Of a stretch of 55,925 nt of DNA, positions 1 through 8,274 are shown piece after piece. The notes beneath the pieces are model-generated. The model was not told where the DNA came from, ran no database searches, and saw only the letters and a list, made by a program, of their open reading frames with translations. Position 1 is the stretch's first letter, and each line of letters begins with the position of its first letter. Both the position numbers and the translations under genes were made by a program. The DNA comes from Oscillospiraceae bacterium (GTDB lineage: Bacteria > Bacillota > Clostridia > Oscillospirales > Ruminococcaceae), in assembly GCA_017405465.1 (NCBI GenBank), contig JAFRAJ010000014.1, forward strand, positions 1 to 55,925. Direction: 5' to 3'.

Positions 1-60
1 TTGGGCTAATATCAGTTATGGGAAAATTTATCATGGCACTTTAAATTTTACCATAAAGAT

Positions 61-96
61 CGGCGTCGACCCTTCCGGGACGACGCCGTCTTTTTC
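61..96 (+). terminator. Rho-independent terminator of an upstream gene
   Basis: An 8-bp GC-rich stem (CGGCGTCG with CGACGCCG) extended by a CCC/GGG inner pairing is followed by a T-rich tract. No gene lies between the window edge and this site, so it probably ends a transcript that begins outside the window. Confidence 0.8.
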
Positions 97-113
97 TCTT
101 ATCCTAATTATTC

Positions 114-149
114 GGGGGCGTGACTTTTGTCACACCCCCTTCTTTTTTA
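114..149 (+). terminator. Second intrinsic terminator, tandem to the first
   Basis: An 11-bp stem with one C-A mismatch (GGGGGCGTGAC with GTCACACCCCC), a TTTT loop and a T-rich tail. Together with the terminator at 61-96 it isolates the murT region from upstream transcription. Confidence 0.8.
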
Positions 150-252
150 CTTCAAAACAACGAGAATATGGAATACAATTAATAACGTATTATTTCAGAT
201 CAACAGAATACGAAAGTTTCACCCTGGGAAAGACTATTTTGATATAAAAAAT

Positions 253-335
253 GCAGAGCTGAAAGGTCAGCTCTGCTGTATATAAAGAGATCACAGTTAA
301 AGTGATCTCGGGGGAGGATCCCACAGCGTGGGATC
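253..335 (+). other. Three tandem perfect hairpins upstream of murT-like gene
   Basis: Three perfect inverted repeats follow each other: 253-262/267-276 (10 bp, loop AAGG), 287-294/302-309 (8 bp) and 317-324/328-335 (8 bp, triloop AGC). None has a T tract, so they are not simple terminators. They would form a structured 5' leader or a small RNA between the upstream terminators and the start codon at 403. I do not recognise a known riboswitch class. Confidence 0.55.
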
Positions 336-402
336 AACTCAACTGTATTATATAGCACATTTGACTATTGTGCATTAATCAACAAACAGGTGAGAAATAC
401 AG

Positions 403-1758
403 ATGCTCGATATCATTACATGCAAGATACTTAGATTCATCGGATCCAAATTCGGAAGAGGAAGCAGCCTTCCAGGCGCTTTGGTCAGAAAGATATGGCC
501 TAAATGCATGGCTTCAATAAAGCTTCCTGATAAAGTTATCGCAGTAACAGGGTCAAACGGTAAAACTTCTACAACAGCTATGATATGCAGGATTGCAGAA
601 GAAAACGGGCTCAAGGTAGTCTGCAATAGAGAAGGAAGCAATCAGATAGAAGGAATAGCTACACTGCTTCTCTGCAATGCGGATCCTATCTCCCGAAAAG
701 TCGATGCAGATGTTGTGATTCTGGAAAGCGATGAAAGATTCTGCCAGTACACTTTCAAAGACGTTAAGCCCTCACACATCCTCATCACCAACCTGTTTCG
801 CGATCAGCTGACGAGAAACGGACATCAGGAATTTGTAAAGGGGGAGCTTCAGAAAGGCCTTCCGGAAGGGACTACGCTTATCCTCAACGCTAACGAGCCG
901 CTGTCCTGCTCTTACGGACGTGAAAGACCTGATACAGTGTATTACAGTGTTTCTGCACCTGAACTCAGAGAACATGCAGGGATAGAGCATGCATATGATG
1001 ACGGAGCATACTGTCCTGTATGCGGCAAAAAGATGGAATACGATTACAGGATCGCCAGTCATGTCGGAGCTTTTCACTGCAAAAAATGCGGATACAGGTC
1101 ACCGGAAGCTGCCCATTCTGTGACAAAGGTTACCAACGGAGAATTCGTTCTTGACGGCGAGTGGACTATAAAACCGCAAATTGCAAACGAGGCTTATGCT
1201 CAGAATATCGCTGCGGCTTTTACTGTCGCGGTCGAAGCGATAGGAATAGAACCTGAAAAAGCAGCAGAAGCCCTTGACGGGATGGAACTTGAGAACGGAA
1301 GGGTCGTAGAATTCGATATAAGGGGACATCATGGGAGATTCATGCTTTGCAAGCATGAAAACTCTATGGCGTATAACGGTGCGATATCCACAGCCTTGAA
1401 TGATCCTGCAGAAGATATAACGATAGTGTTTATCGTTGATATGCTTTCACGTAAGTATGTTGCAAACGATATGTCATGGCTTTGGGATATAGATTTCAAC
1501 AGACTAGCGAACGATAAGATCAAGAAAGTGATCCTTTCCGGAGGGTTTGCACATGATGCAGCTCAAAGGATGCTTGTTGGAGGAGTACCGGAGGAAAAGC
1601 TTATCGTCGAGCCCGATCTTGATAAGATGATGGAGTGTATCGTGGAGAGTGCTCAGGGCACGATCTATACGATGACGTGCTTTACTGATCAGTACAAATT
1701 CCTCAACCGCCTGAAGAACTATGAAGATAAGGGCAGAGGAGAAGGAGGAGACAGATGA
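403..1758 (+). CDS. MurT-like Mur ligase family protein (divergent)
   Basis: This 451-residue protein has Mur ligase architecture of the MurT/DUF1727 type. It has a P-loop near residues 49-57 (TGSNGKTST), a four-cysteine zinc-ribbon-like insert at C204, C207, C226 and C229, and a C-terminal SWLWD motif. MurT pairs with GatD to amidate the D-glutamate of lipid II in Gram-positive bacteria. An AGGTGAG ribosome-binding site supports the start at 403, and the gene overlaps its partner by ATGA. The segment where MurT proteins usually carry a KNPAG-type motif reads CKHENSMAYNGA, so only the lysine position is kept. The family is clear; lipid II amidation is an inference weakened by this divergence. 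Confidence 0.85.
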   Translation: MLDIITCKILRFIGSKFGRGSSLPGALVRKIWPKCMASIKLPDKVIAVTGSNGKTSTTAMICRIAEENGLKVVCNREGSNQIEGIATLLLCNADPISRKVDADVVILESDERFCQYTFKDVKPSHILITNLFRDQLTRNGHQEFVKGELQKGLPEGTTLILNANEPLSCSYGRERPDTVYYSVSAPELREHAGIEHAYDDGAYCPVCGKKMEYDYRIASHVGAFHCKKCGYRSPEAAHSVTKVTNGEFVLDGEWTIKPQIANEAYAQNIAAAFTVAVEAIGIEPEKAAEALDGMELENGRVVEFDIRGHHGRFMLCKHENSMAYNGAISTALNDPAEDITIVFIVDMLSRKYVANDMSWLWDIDFNRLANDKIKKVILSGGFAHDAAQRMLVGGVPEEKLIVEPDLDKMMECIVESAQGTIYTMTCFTDQYKFLNRLKNYEDKGRGEGGDR

Positions 1759-2492
1759 TCACAATAGTAAACGCATACCCGGATTATCTGAACCTCTATG
1801 GTGAATACTCTGCTGTAAAGCTGCTCGAACTTCGCTTAAGAGGGCTGAAACAAAAAGTAAAAATACAGGAACTCAGCTTCGGAAGATATGAAGACATAGA
1901 AGCCGCAGATATGATGTATTTCAGCGCAGGAACTGAGAACAGGATGCTGAATGTACTTGAAGATGTAAGGCGGTATGCAAAAGAGATAAGGAGCTTCGTT
2001 GATAACGGAAAACTTCTCCTTATAAGCGGGTGTACAGCTGCGGTTTTCTGCAAGACTATTACAGATGAACGTTCCGGAAGGAAATATGAAGGTCTTGGAT
2101 TGTTTGATGCAAATGCTTCAATAACACCTAAGAGAAGATACGGAGAGCTGATCTGCAGTTATAATGACGGCCCGAAAGTGATTGGTCCGGTCAACAGTTC
2201 TGTCGATTTTTCCAGGAATGATGGTCAGGAGCCTCTGTTCACGGTGCTGTGGGACTCTTCAAAAAGATTCTCCAAAGGAAGTACCGAGGGGATGAAGCTG
2301 GGAGATAATGTATTCGCCAGTGAGATAACAGGACCGCTGATATGCAGAAATCCGCATCTCCTGGATCTTGTAGCTGAGAAAACAGCAGGGGTAAAACTTC
2401 CGGAGTGCAGCGAAAGGTGGTACAAGGAAGGACAATTGGCATATGAGCATACCCTTAATGTCCTCCTTTCTGAGGCCCATATGAAAGAGTGA
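1755..2492 (+). CDS. GatD-like class I glutamine amidotransferase, probable loss of catalytic His
   Basis: This 245-residue protein matches GatD/CobQ-type glutaminase domains and overlaps the MurT-like gene by ATGA, as expected for the MurT-GatD complex, where GatD releases ammonia from glutamine. The nucleophile region is unusual: ISGCTAA around C93 replaces the usual CGGYQ-type elbow. The conserved motif that normally reads HGPL reads ITGPL, placing threonine 192 (codon ACA, 2328-2330) where the catalytic histidine is expected (H189 in S. aureus GatD, from memory). A normal downstream RNP motif shows the alignment is in register. The reading frame is intact, so this looks like a maintained but altered protein. 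Confidence 0.82.
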   Translation: MITIVNAYPDYLNLYGEYSAVKLLELRLRGLKQKVKIQELSFGRYEDIEAADMMYFSAGTENRMLNVLEDVRRYAKEIRSFVDNGKLLLISGCTAAVFCKTITDERSGRKYEGLGLFDANASITPKRRYGELICSYNDGPKVIGPVNSSVDFSRNDGQEPLFTVLWDSSKRFSKGSTEGMKLGDNVFASEITGPLICRNPHLLDLVAEKTAGVKLPECSERWYKEGQLAYEHTLNVLLSEAHMKE

Positions 2493-2505
2493 TCGATTTT
2501 GCGAG

Positions 2506-2534
2506 TTGCACAGAAGCTCAGGTTTTGATATAAT
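2506..2534 (+). promoter_or_regulatory. Promoter of tRNA-Pro
   Basis: TTGCAC and TATAAT are separated by 17 bp, with an extended -10 TG at 2526-2527. The tRNA starts 30 bp downstream of the -10 end. Confidence 0.75.
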
Positions 2535-2564
2535 TTCACCGCTCTTCTGAAAAAGGGCGGACAA

Positions 2565-2640
2565 CGGGGTGTAGCGCAGCTGGTAGCGCGCTAGTTTTGG
2601 GAACTAGATGTCGTCGGTTCAAATCCGGTCACCCCGACCA
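2565..2640 (+). tRNA. tRNA-Pro (anticodon TGG)
   Basis: The 76-nt cloverleaf has a CGGGGTG/CACCCCG acceptor stem, a CTAGT/ACTAG anticodon stem with TGG in the loop, a GGTTCAAATCC T arm and an encoded CCA end. UGG reads proline codons. It has its own promoter and terminator, so it is a single-tRNA transcription unit. Confidence 0.97.
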
Positions 2641-2675
2641 AAAAAGGGATGCGATTTCGCATCCCTTTTTTATTT
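2641..2675. terminator. Bidirectional terminator between tRNA-Pro and ohrR-like gene
   Basis: An A-tract precedes and a T-tract follows a perfect GGGATGCG/CGCATCCC stem, so it can stop both the tRNA transcript and the convergent minus-strand regulator gene. Confidence 0.85.
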
Positions 2676-2694
2676 CTGCTCTTGTTTTTGATTG

Positions 2695-3132
2695 CTATTT
2701 TTGATCAAGGCCAGAAAGGAGTTTGTACAGGAGACGATACAGCTCCTTTGCTTCGTCAGGTTCAAGTTCAATACAGGATGCCATACGGGCAGGAATGTTT
2801 AATGCTCTTTCCTTTAAAAACCTGCCTGCATCGGTAAGACTGATTATCATTATCCGTTCATCGTACCTGCATCTTTGACGTTCTACATATCCTTTTCTTT
2901 CCAGACTTTTGAGAACAGGGGTCAGTGTTCCGCTGTCAAGCAGGAGCTTTTCACCCATCTCTTTCACAGAGATACCATCTTTCTCCCATAACACTAGCAT
3001 CGACAGATACTGAGTATAAGTAAGATCAAGATCTTCCAGTAATGGAACATATTGCTTGATCACTTCCTTGGAAGCAGCATAAAGCGGGAAACACAACTGA
3101 TTTTCCAGCTTTAAAGAGTCAAACGAGTTCAT
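2695..3132 (-). CDS. OhrR-type MarR family peroxide-sensing repressor
   Basis: This 145-residue winged-helix protein strongly resembles OhrR. The N-terminal segment LENQLCFPLYAAS contains cysteine 14, matching the peroxide-reactive cysteine of OhrR. LTYTQYLSMLVLWE and the DNA-binding region LLLDSGTLTPVLKSLER follow, with the DER wing motif typical of MarR proteins. OhrR proteins repress organic hydroperoxide resistance genes until the cysteine is oxidised. No ohr gene is visible here, so the target lies elsewhere or is the neighbouring AlkD-like gene, which lies upstream on the same strand. A palindromic site at 3194-3210 could be its operator. Confidence 0.82.
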   Translation of the reverse strand: MNSFDSLKLENQLCFPLYAASKEVIKQYVPLLEDLDLTYTQYLSMLVLWEKDGISVKEMGEKLLLDSGTLTPVLKSLERKGYVERQRCRYDERIMIISLTDAGRFLKERALNIPARMASCIELEPDEAKELYRLLYKLLSGLDQK

Positions 3133-3193
3133 TTCTGTCTCCGTTTCATTGATATGAAATCACAAATATTGAAACACACATGAAAAGATAAAT

Positions 3194-3210
3194 CAAATGC
3201 AATTAATTTG
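3194..3210. promoter_or_regulatory. Possible OhrR operator
   Basis: The inverted repeat CAAAT-N7-ATTTG contains CAATTAATTTG, similar to the B. subtilis OhrR box TACAATT/AATTGTA. It lies about 60 bp upstream of the ohrR-like start codon. The match is partial. Confidence 0.4.
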
Positions 3211-3235
3211 AAAGCAATTTCTTTCACGGTTAAAC

Positions 3236-3922
3236 TTATCGCCACCTAAGGGCTCTCAATTCATCTTTCTCTGTATCGGAGATCCTGTAACTCTCTAAAG
3301 CCTTTTGAATAGTCTTGTTGTGTGTCCATCTGTCAAGACGCCTGCCTGCAAGGAAAGGAAGGATCTTTTCATACTGCTTGGCAAGGGCAGTAGCAAAATA
3401 CCATGCCTGCATCATCTTGATATAGTACTCTTCGGAAGAGACCGATGCTACGAGTTCGGGGTATTCTGGCGCAAAGGAATCATCCAGATAATGCTCCATA
3501 AGCATCTTGATCGAGAATCGTACTGTATAGGTGTGGCTGTCGCACAGCCATCTGTGTATATGCTCCAGCAGCTCTGTCTTATTCCTGCGGAATATTTTTG
3601 GACTCATCTGATCACAGGTAGCCCAGTTGTTAATGAAAGGAAGGAACTTTTCTACTTCTTTTATACAAAGATCATAATCCTTGAGGTCAGAGATGATGAA
3701 CGAATGGATCTGATCTTCTTCGAAGAACCTGTGAGGAATGTCAGAAAGGAAGTCGGAGATATCTTCACGGCGAGAGAACTCTTTCGCGATCTTTCTGAGT
3801 TCCGGAGTACGGACACCTATCATGGAAGACGGTTCTATGGTCGGGATCAGTCCCGCTTGAAAATCACGGTATTCAGTATCCTGTGAGGCCATAAGCCGTG
3901 CAAAGAGATCGTCTTTGACCAT
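3236..3922 (-). CDS. DNA alkylation repair protein, AlkD-like
   Basis: The 228-residue protein matches the DNA alkylation repair (AlkC/AlkD-like HEAT-repeat glycosylase) family. Recognisable stretches are IGVRTPELRKIAKEFSR near the N-terminus, NNWATCDQMSPKIF in the middle, and the helical C-terminal repeats. Such enzymes excise alkylated purines using a solenoid of helical repeats. An AAGGAG ribosome-binding site supports the start. It lies 103 bp upstream of the OhrR-like gene on the same strand, so both may belong to a stress-response unit. Confidence 0.82.
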   Translation of the reverse strand: MVKDDLFARLMASQDTEYRDFQAGLIPTIEPSSMIGVRTPELRKIAKEFSRREDISDFLSDIPHRFFEEDQIHSFIISDLKDYDLCIKEVEKFLPFINNWATCDQMSPKIFRRNKTELLEHIHRWLCDSHTYTVRFSIKMLMEHYLDDSFAPEYPELVASVSSEEYYIKMMQAWYFATALAKQYEKILPFLAGRRLDRWTHNKTIQKALESYRISDTEKDELRALRWR

Positions 3923-3967
3923 CTGTGAATGATCTCCTTATGAAAAACTATTTTAGTCGATATGGGA

Positions 3968-5959
3968 TCAGTAAAGGATCGAGCTGCCTCCGGTCACGAT
4001 CCAGCAGGCCATACAGGCAGAGAGGAACGCACCTGTAAAGATATTGCCTGTCTTCCTGTATATGTAAGTGCAGAGGAGACTGAAGACTATTACCTGAGGG
4101 ACGAATACTATTAGCAAGGACATAAACGGACCACCGAATGTAGATCCAAACAGGATATCAGCTCCTGGTCCCAGGCCTGCAAAGAAAGGAACATACTCAA
4201 GAAGAGTGATGAGAAGCACACCACCTGTCATCTGCAGGGCTGTTCTCCACCAGGTGCCGAAAAATCCACGGATCCCTGGCTTATAAGTGGCATCTGTACG
4301 CATCAGAGCGAGTGATCTGCTGGTGCTCAGGATAAAGAAGAGCATATAGATGGGGATGTAAACAAAGAACTGAACAAGCCGTTTAAGTGTGAATGCCCTG
4401 AAGAAAGGCCATATGAAGCGCAGATCCAGTGAGAATACGAGTTCACAGATGAAGTTTATGGAGTAAAGTATCAGGAACAGTATAAAGGCGAGCAAGAGGC
4501 CCTTCCACATGAGTCTGCCGCTGAAACGGTCGGGAAGATCGGACTCTGCCATGCCTAAGTTGATGAAACTGCGGCCTGTCTCTGCTTTTCTGCTCTTCTT
4601 TACATATACGGCTGTCATGATCAGAAATATGAGAGCCAGAAGGCCGTACCATGATACGAAACCATTGCCTATCGTCATGCTGAAGATCTTTTCCGGCAGA
4701 GGAAGCAGACCGTGCCCCAGCTGGGTCATGAACGGATAGGAAAGGCCGGTAAGCAGAATGCTTATAAGCACGCCGGTACGCCATTTTCTTCCTGTACGCA
4801 GATCTGCTCTGGAAGGAAGCTCCTGGATCAGCTGTCCGAAAAATCCTGTCGATAAGAGCATGTTCATTACCGGGATAAGCGACGCGATGGCAAAGAGCAT
4901 TGCACAGAGTACAAGGATTTCTTTGAACATGTATGTCTGATCGTAAACATCTACAGAAGGAGCAATGCCGAAAGCATTGCAGAACCAGTCAAGAGACACA
5001 GCCACCCCCTGTGAATTGTGTGTTGTGAGGCGATGGTTGGTCATCAGCAGTTCCATCCGTCTGGCAGATCCGTCAGAGAAAGAACCGTATTTCCTGTTCC
5101 ACTCGCCTTTTCCTGAAGTTCCGAGGAACTCCCTGCGCAGATCGGTAGAAAGAAGTTTATCATCGACATTCAGCTCATAGTCACGGAAATAACTGAATTC
5201 ATCGTATTTCGCCTGCAGAAGAAGGACGTTGTTGAAATTGATCTTATCTGAGTCATATACGCTCTTGCGGAAAAGTTCTCCGCACTGAAGAACGATAGCG
5301 CGAGGCTCAATTGAAGTTCCGCTGTACTGGGCTGCAACAGACCAGGAGGACCATGTCCCCATGGAATGTCCGCTGACTCCTAATCTGGTGCTGTCTACAA
5401 AGGGAAGGTCGGCCAGATATCTGTATGCATAAATACCTCCGCATGAACTGTCAAGGATCGAATTTCCGGCACTGTCATGAGAATATTTGCTGTTAAAGAA
5501 TGACAGGTTGGAGAAGTTCATCATCAGGCGGTATCTTTCAGGACCGCCTACATTTCTGACGAAGGTACCGTCTGATTCGTTCTCTTCGCCGTAATTTACG
5601 GTAACTTTCTGGTTTACATAACCGCGCTTCAGAAGACCGACAGACGTACTGCCGTGGCCGAACTCGTCTGCCGCCATGACGACTATCCCGCGTTTTGCCA
5701 GTTCTATCGCAAAGGCACTGCAGGTCTCGTGGTCGTTCTGATATCCGTGAAGGAGGAGAACAGCGGGAGCTTTTGAAGAGTCAGATGCGCTGTCGGGAAC
5801 ATATAGTTTATATGTCATCGTTCCCAGACTGGTGTCGATCTTTCCTGTCCGGATGTCTATCGACGAACCGTCTTTCTGTATGCGGTCTGCGCCGAACATG
5901 CATCCGAAAGTCAGTAAAAGAAGAAGTATGAAGGCGATTAAACTCTTTCCGTTTTTCAT
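3968..5959 (-). CDS. Alpha/beta hydrolase fused to a polytopic membrane region
   Basis: The 663-residue protein begins with a membrane segment at about residues 5-23. An extracytoplasmic alpha/beta hydrolase domain follows, with LLHGYQND near residue 70 and the nucleophile elbow GHSMG (Ser about 199). The C-terminal half from about residue 345 contains seven to nine predicted membrane helices. The substrate cannot be read from the sequence; the domain resembles dienelactone hydrolase or peptidase S9-like enzymes. Its start overlaps the end of the glycerate kinase gene by ATGA, with AGGAGG upstream, so the two are translationally coupled. The membrane half resembles a permease or acyltransferase scaffold, but I cannot assign it. 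Confidence 0.75.
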   Translation of the reverse strand: MKNGKSLIAFILLLLLTFGCMFGADRIQKDGSSIDIRTGKIDTSLGTMTYKLYVPDSASDSSKAPAVLLLHGYQNDHETCSAFAIELAKRGIVVMAADEFGHGSTSVGLLKRGYVNQKVTVNYGEENESDGTFVRNVGGPERYRLMMNFSNLSFFNSKYSHDSAGNSILDSSCGGIYAYRYLADLPFVDSTRLGVSGHSMGTWSSWSVAAQYSGTSIEPRAIVLQCGELFRKSVYDSDKINFNNVLLLQAKYDEFSYFRDYELNVDDKLLSTDLRREFLGTSGKGEWNRKYGSFSDGSARRMELLMTNHRLTTHNSQGVAVSLDWFCNAFGIAPSVDVYDQTYMFKEILVLCAMLFAIASLIPVMNMLLSTGFFGQLIQELPSRADLRTGRKWRTGVLISILLTGLSYPFMTQLGHGLLPLPEKIFSMTIGNGFVSWYGLLALIFLIMTAVYVKKSRKAETGRSFINLGMAESDLPDRFSGRLMWKGLLLAFILFLILYSINFICELVFSLDLRFIWPFFRAFTLKRLVQFFVYIPIYMLFFILSTSRSLALMRTDATYKPGIRGFFGTWWRTALQMTGGVLLITLLEYVPFFAGLGPGADILFGSTFGGPFMSLLIVFVPQVIVFSLLCTYIYRKTGNIFTGAFLSACMACWIVTGGSSILY

Positions 5960-7101
5960 GAAGACCTCCTGAAAGATCCTGAAACCTTTATAAGGTGAAG
6001 TATATCGTCAAGGGTGGCGGCGTAATCTTCCGCTGCCCGGGACTTCAATTGCTCGTAGGGAAGAGAGGCGCGGTTTGTAGTGAAGACTGCATCGATGCCG
6101 TGTGCCCGGTAGTCACCTGCAGAGTCATCAGCCATTCCGACGATCGCGATAAGAGGAACATCCAGAACTGATGTTCTTCCGGAAACTCCGTCAAGGACTT
6201 TCCCCTGGAAACTCTGGCTGTCAAGCTTTCCTTCTCCTGTGATCACGAGATCAGAGTCTGCAGCGATGCGGTTGAAGTCGAGAACGTCAAGTACGGCTTC
6301 TATCCCGGGTTTGAGTGAACCGTTCAGAAAAGCGAGCACACCGGCTCCAAATCCGCCTGCAGCGCCTGCACCGGGAGTCTGTGACACTGAGTATCCTGCT
6401 GCAGTGTCCATAAGTGCCCCGATATTTCGAAGACCTTTGTCCAGAAGAATGACCTGTTCTTCATCTGCACCTTTCTGAGGGGAAAAAACGAAAGCTGCAC
6501 CGTTTTCTCCGAACAGCGGATTGCGTACATCACATATGGCGGTAATGTTTACACCGTTCAGCAGGTGAATTGTATTGGTGCAGTCATAAGCAGAGATCTC
6601 ATTCAGTGTGTTCCCGGTAGGTATGAATGATCTGCCGTTACGGTCAAGGAAGATCGTCCCAAGCGCAGCAGCACAGCCGCAGCCCGCATCATTCGTTGCG
6701 CTTCCGCCAAGTCCCAGAAGTATCTCCTTGCATCCTCTTCCGATCGCATCCAGGATCAGTTCACCGACACCAAAAGTCGTGGTGACTCCGGGATCTTTTC
6801 TGTCTCCGGCAAGAGGCAGCCCTGCAGCAGAGGCCATCTCGATGAACGCTGTATCATCAAGAACGGCATAAACTGCTTCTGTCATCTCTCCGAAAGGACC
6901 TTTGACTGATATGCTGACAGGAACTGCACCAAGTGCAGTCACAAAGCAGTCAACGGTACCTTCTCCTCCGTCTGCAACAGGGAGAGTTATTATTTCACAG
7001 TCAGGAAAAACAGACGCGATGCGTTCTCTGCATATACCGCAGATCTGCAGGCTTGACAGAGTTCCTTTAAAGGAATCCGATACCACGACGCATTTTTTCA
7101 T
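5956..7101 (-). CDS. Glycerate kinase (GlxK/GarK family)
   Basis: The 381-residue protein matches glycerate kinase type II. The N-terminus is KCVVVSDSFKGTLSS, followed by LPVADGGEGTVDC, the glycine-rich GLGGSATNDAGCG segment and a late VITGEGKLDSQS motif. The enzyme phosphorylates D-glycerate, usually to 2-phosphoglycerate, feeding lower glycolysis. The ATG at 7101 is preferred because GAGGTG lies six bases upstream and the protein begins at the conserved beta strand; the longer open frame adds 13 unrelated residues. It is the first gene of a unit with the membrane-bound hydrolase. Confidence 0.9.
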   Translation of the reverse strand: MKKCVVVSDSFKGTLSSLQICGICRERIASVFPDCEIITLPVADGGEGTVDCFVTALGAVPVSISVKGPFGEMTEAVYAVLDDTAFIEMASAAGLPLAGDRKDPGVTTTFGVGELILDAIGRGCKEILLGLGGSATNDAGCGCAAALGTIFLDRNGRSFIPTGNTLNEISAYDCTNTIHLLNGVNITAICDVRNPLFGENGAAFVFSPQKGADEEQVILLDKGLRNIGALMDTAAGYSVSQTPGAGAAGGFGAGVLAFLNGSLKPGIEAVLDVLDFNRIAADSDLVITGEGKLDSQSFQGKVLDGVSGRTSVLDVPLIAIVGMADDSAGDYRAHGIDAVFTTNRASLPYEQLKSRAAEDYAATLDDILHLIKVSGSFRRSS

Positions 7102-7123
7102 GATCAGCACCTCGCTTAACGGC

Positions 7124-7153
7124 ATTATAACAGAATACAAAAAGGACCTCCAA
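7124..7153 (-). promoter_or_regulatory. Probable promoter of glycerate kinase operon
   Basis: On the minus strand TATAAT (7129-7124) has an extended -10 TGT, with TTGGAG 18 bp upstream. The element overlaps the terminator of the preceding gene. Confidence 0.45.
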
Positions 7154-7169
7154 CTTAAGTGAAGGTCCT
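7136..7169 (-). terminator. Terminator of the DUF4349 gene
   Basis: On the minus strand AGGACCT pairs with AGGTCCT and is followed by a run of five T. It lies just beyond the stop codon at 7188. Confidence 0.7.
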
Positions 7170-7187
7170 GTGAGAGCAGCTTAAAGG

Positions 7188-8165
7188 TTACTTGTTTATC
7201 TCTTTAGGAATGGTGACCGGGTCTGCAGATCTTTCGAGAGTTTTCTTTTTGAGAGCTCTTTTCTTTTTTATTGCCCTAATGACCGGAATAGCGATGAGAG
7301 TCAAAACGGCAGCAAAGGGGAGAAGATATATCAGAGCAAACAGAAGATTCTCAAGGAAACCTGCAAATTCTCGGAAACTGTCGGAGAAGGCGCCGAGCAG
7401 ACGGTCCCAGAAGGTCTCAGCCTGATGAGTCACGACAGAGACCTCACTGAGCTCGATATTAACTGTAGAATATGCGACGAGATTGTCATAAGTGTTCTTG
7501 CGGGCTGTATAGTTCTCTATCTGATAGATTACTTCCGATAATTGCGCTTCGATCTGGATGAGGTCAGACACCAGTGTGGCGCTTTTCATCATCTCAGTAA
7601 GTCTGTCACGCTGCGCATATAGTGAGCTTAGCCTGGATTCTGTATCCAGATACTGGGAAGTGATGTCCTCCATGGAACTGAGGAGACTGGTCACTGTACC
7701 GAATTCAGAAGACCCGTCGATGAACGATTGATAGTTACCGGAGGGGATCCTGCATTCGAGGCTGATCCATTTCCTGGAGTAGCTGCCGTAGGCTGAGGTA
7801 TATCCGCCGCCTTCGTTACGGTAACTGATGAATCCGCCGCTGGCATTAACAGCATCCAGAATAGCAGCGAGGCTCTTGTCAAATTCCAGTGTCTCAACAT
7901 TTATATCGGCTGTGTATGTCAGTTTTAGATTGGAAAGATCAGCGGGCGATGGCATCGTGGGATAATCAGGCTCATTGTAACTGTCCTTCGCTTCATTGCT
8001 GAATCCTCCGGGTTTATTCGGGGATTCAGCATAATAATCAGAATCATACATGGAGTCGTCGGATACGTAGTAGTACTCAGACTCTGCTTTCTTTGCTCCG
8101 CAGGAAACAAGCAGCAGACAAATCATAAGAAGTGAGATCAGTGCGAGAATATTTTTCTTTTTCAT
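7188..8165 (-). CDS. DUF4349 lipoprotein
   Basis: This 325-residue protein has a lipoprotein signal (hydrophobic stretch ending LLVSCG), then a low-complexity Tyr/Ser/Asp-rich linker. A DUF4349 domain follows, recognisable from the KLTYTADINVET start and the IPSGNYQSFID and TVTSLLSS segments. A coiled-coil region lies in the middle, and a single membrane helix lies near the C-terminus before a basic tail. DUF4349 proteins are surface lipoproteins of unknown role. GGAGGAATTGAA directly before the ATG at 8165 fixes the start; the 46 extra upstream codons of the open frame are not needed. It appears monocistronic with its own terminator. Confidence 0.85.
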   Translation of the reverse strand: MKKKNILALISLLMICLLLVSCGAKKAESEYYYVSDDSMYDSDYYAESPNKPGGFSNEAKDSYNEPDYPTMPSPADLSNLKLTYTADINVETLEFDKSLAAILDAVNASGGFISYRNEGGGYTSAYGSYSRKWISLECRIPSGNYQSFIDGSSEFGTVTSLLSSMEDITSQYLDTESRLSSLYAQRDRLTEMMKSATLVSDLIQIEAQLSEVIYQIENYTARKNTYDNLVAYSTVNIELSEVSVVTHQAETFWDRLLGAFSDSFREFAGFLENLLFALIYLLPFAAVLTLIAIPVIRAIKKKRALKKKTLERSADPVTIPKEINK

Positions 8166-8236
8166 TTCAATTCCTCCAGACATCCATATAGTGTCAATAG
8201 CAATCTGAATTGTTGCAGAGAAGTTGAAAAAACAGC

Positions 8237-8268
8237 ACAAAAAAAGTGCGGGGACTGTCCCGCACTTT
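8237..8268 (-). terminator. Terminator of SDR gene
   Basis: On the minus strand an AAAGTGCGGGA/TCCCGCACTTT-like hairpin is followed by a run of T residues, seven bases beyond the SDR stop codon. Confidence 0.75.
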
Positions 8269-8274
8269 AAATTA

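Noticed and set aside
2649..2837. 62-codon plus-strand open frame after tRNA-Pro
   Set aside because: It starts inside the tRNA terminator and runs antisense to the OhrR-like gene.
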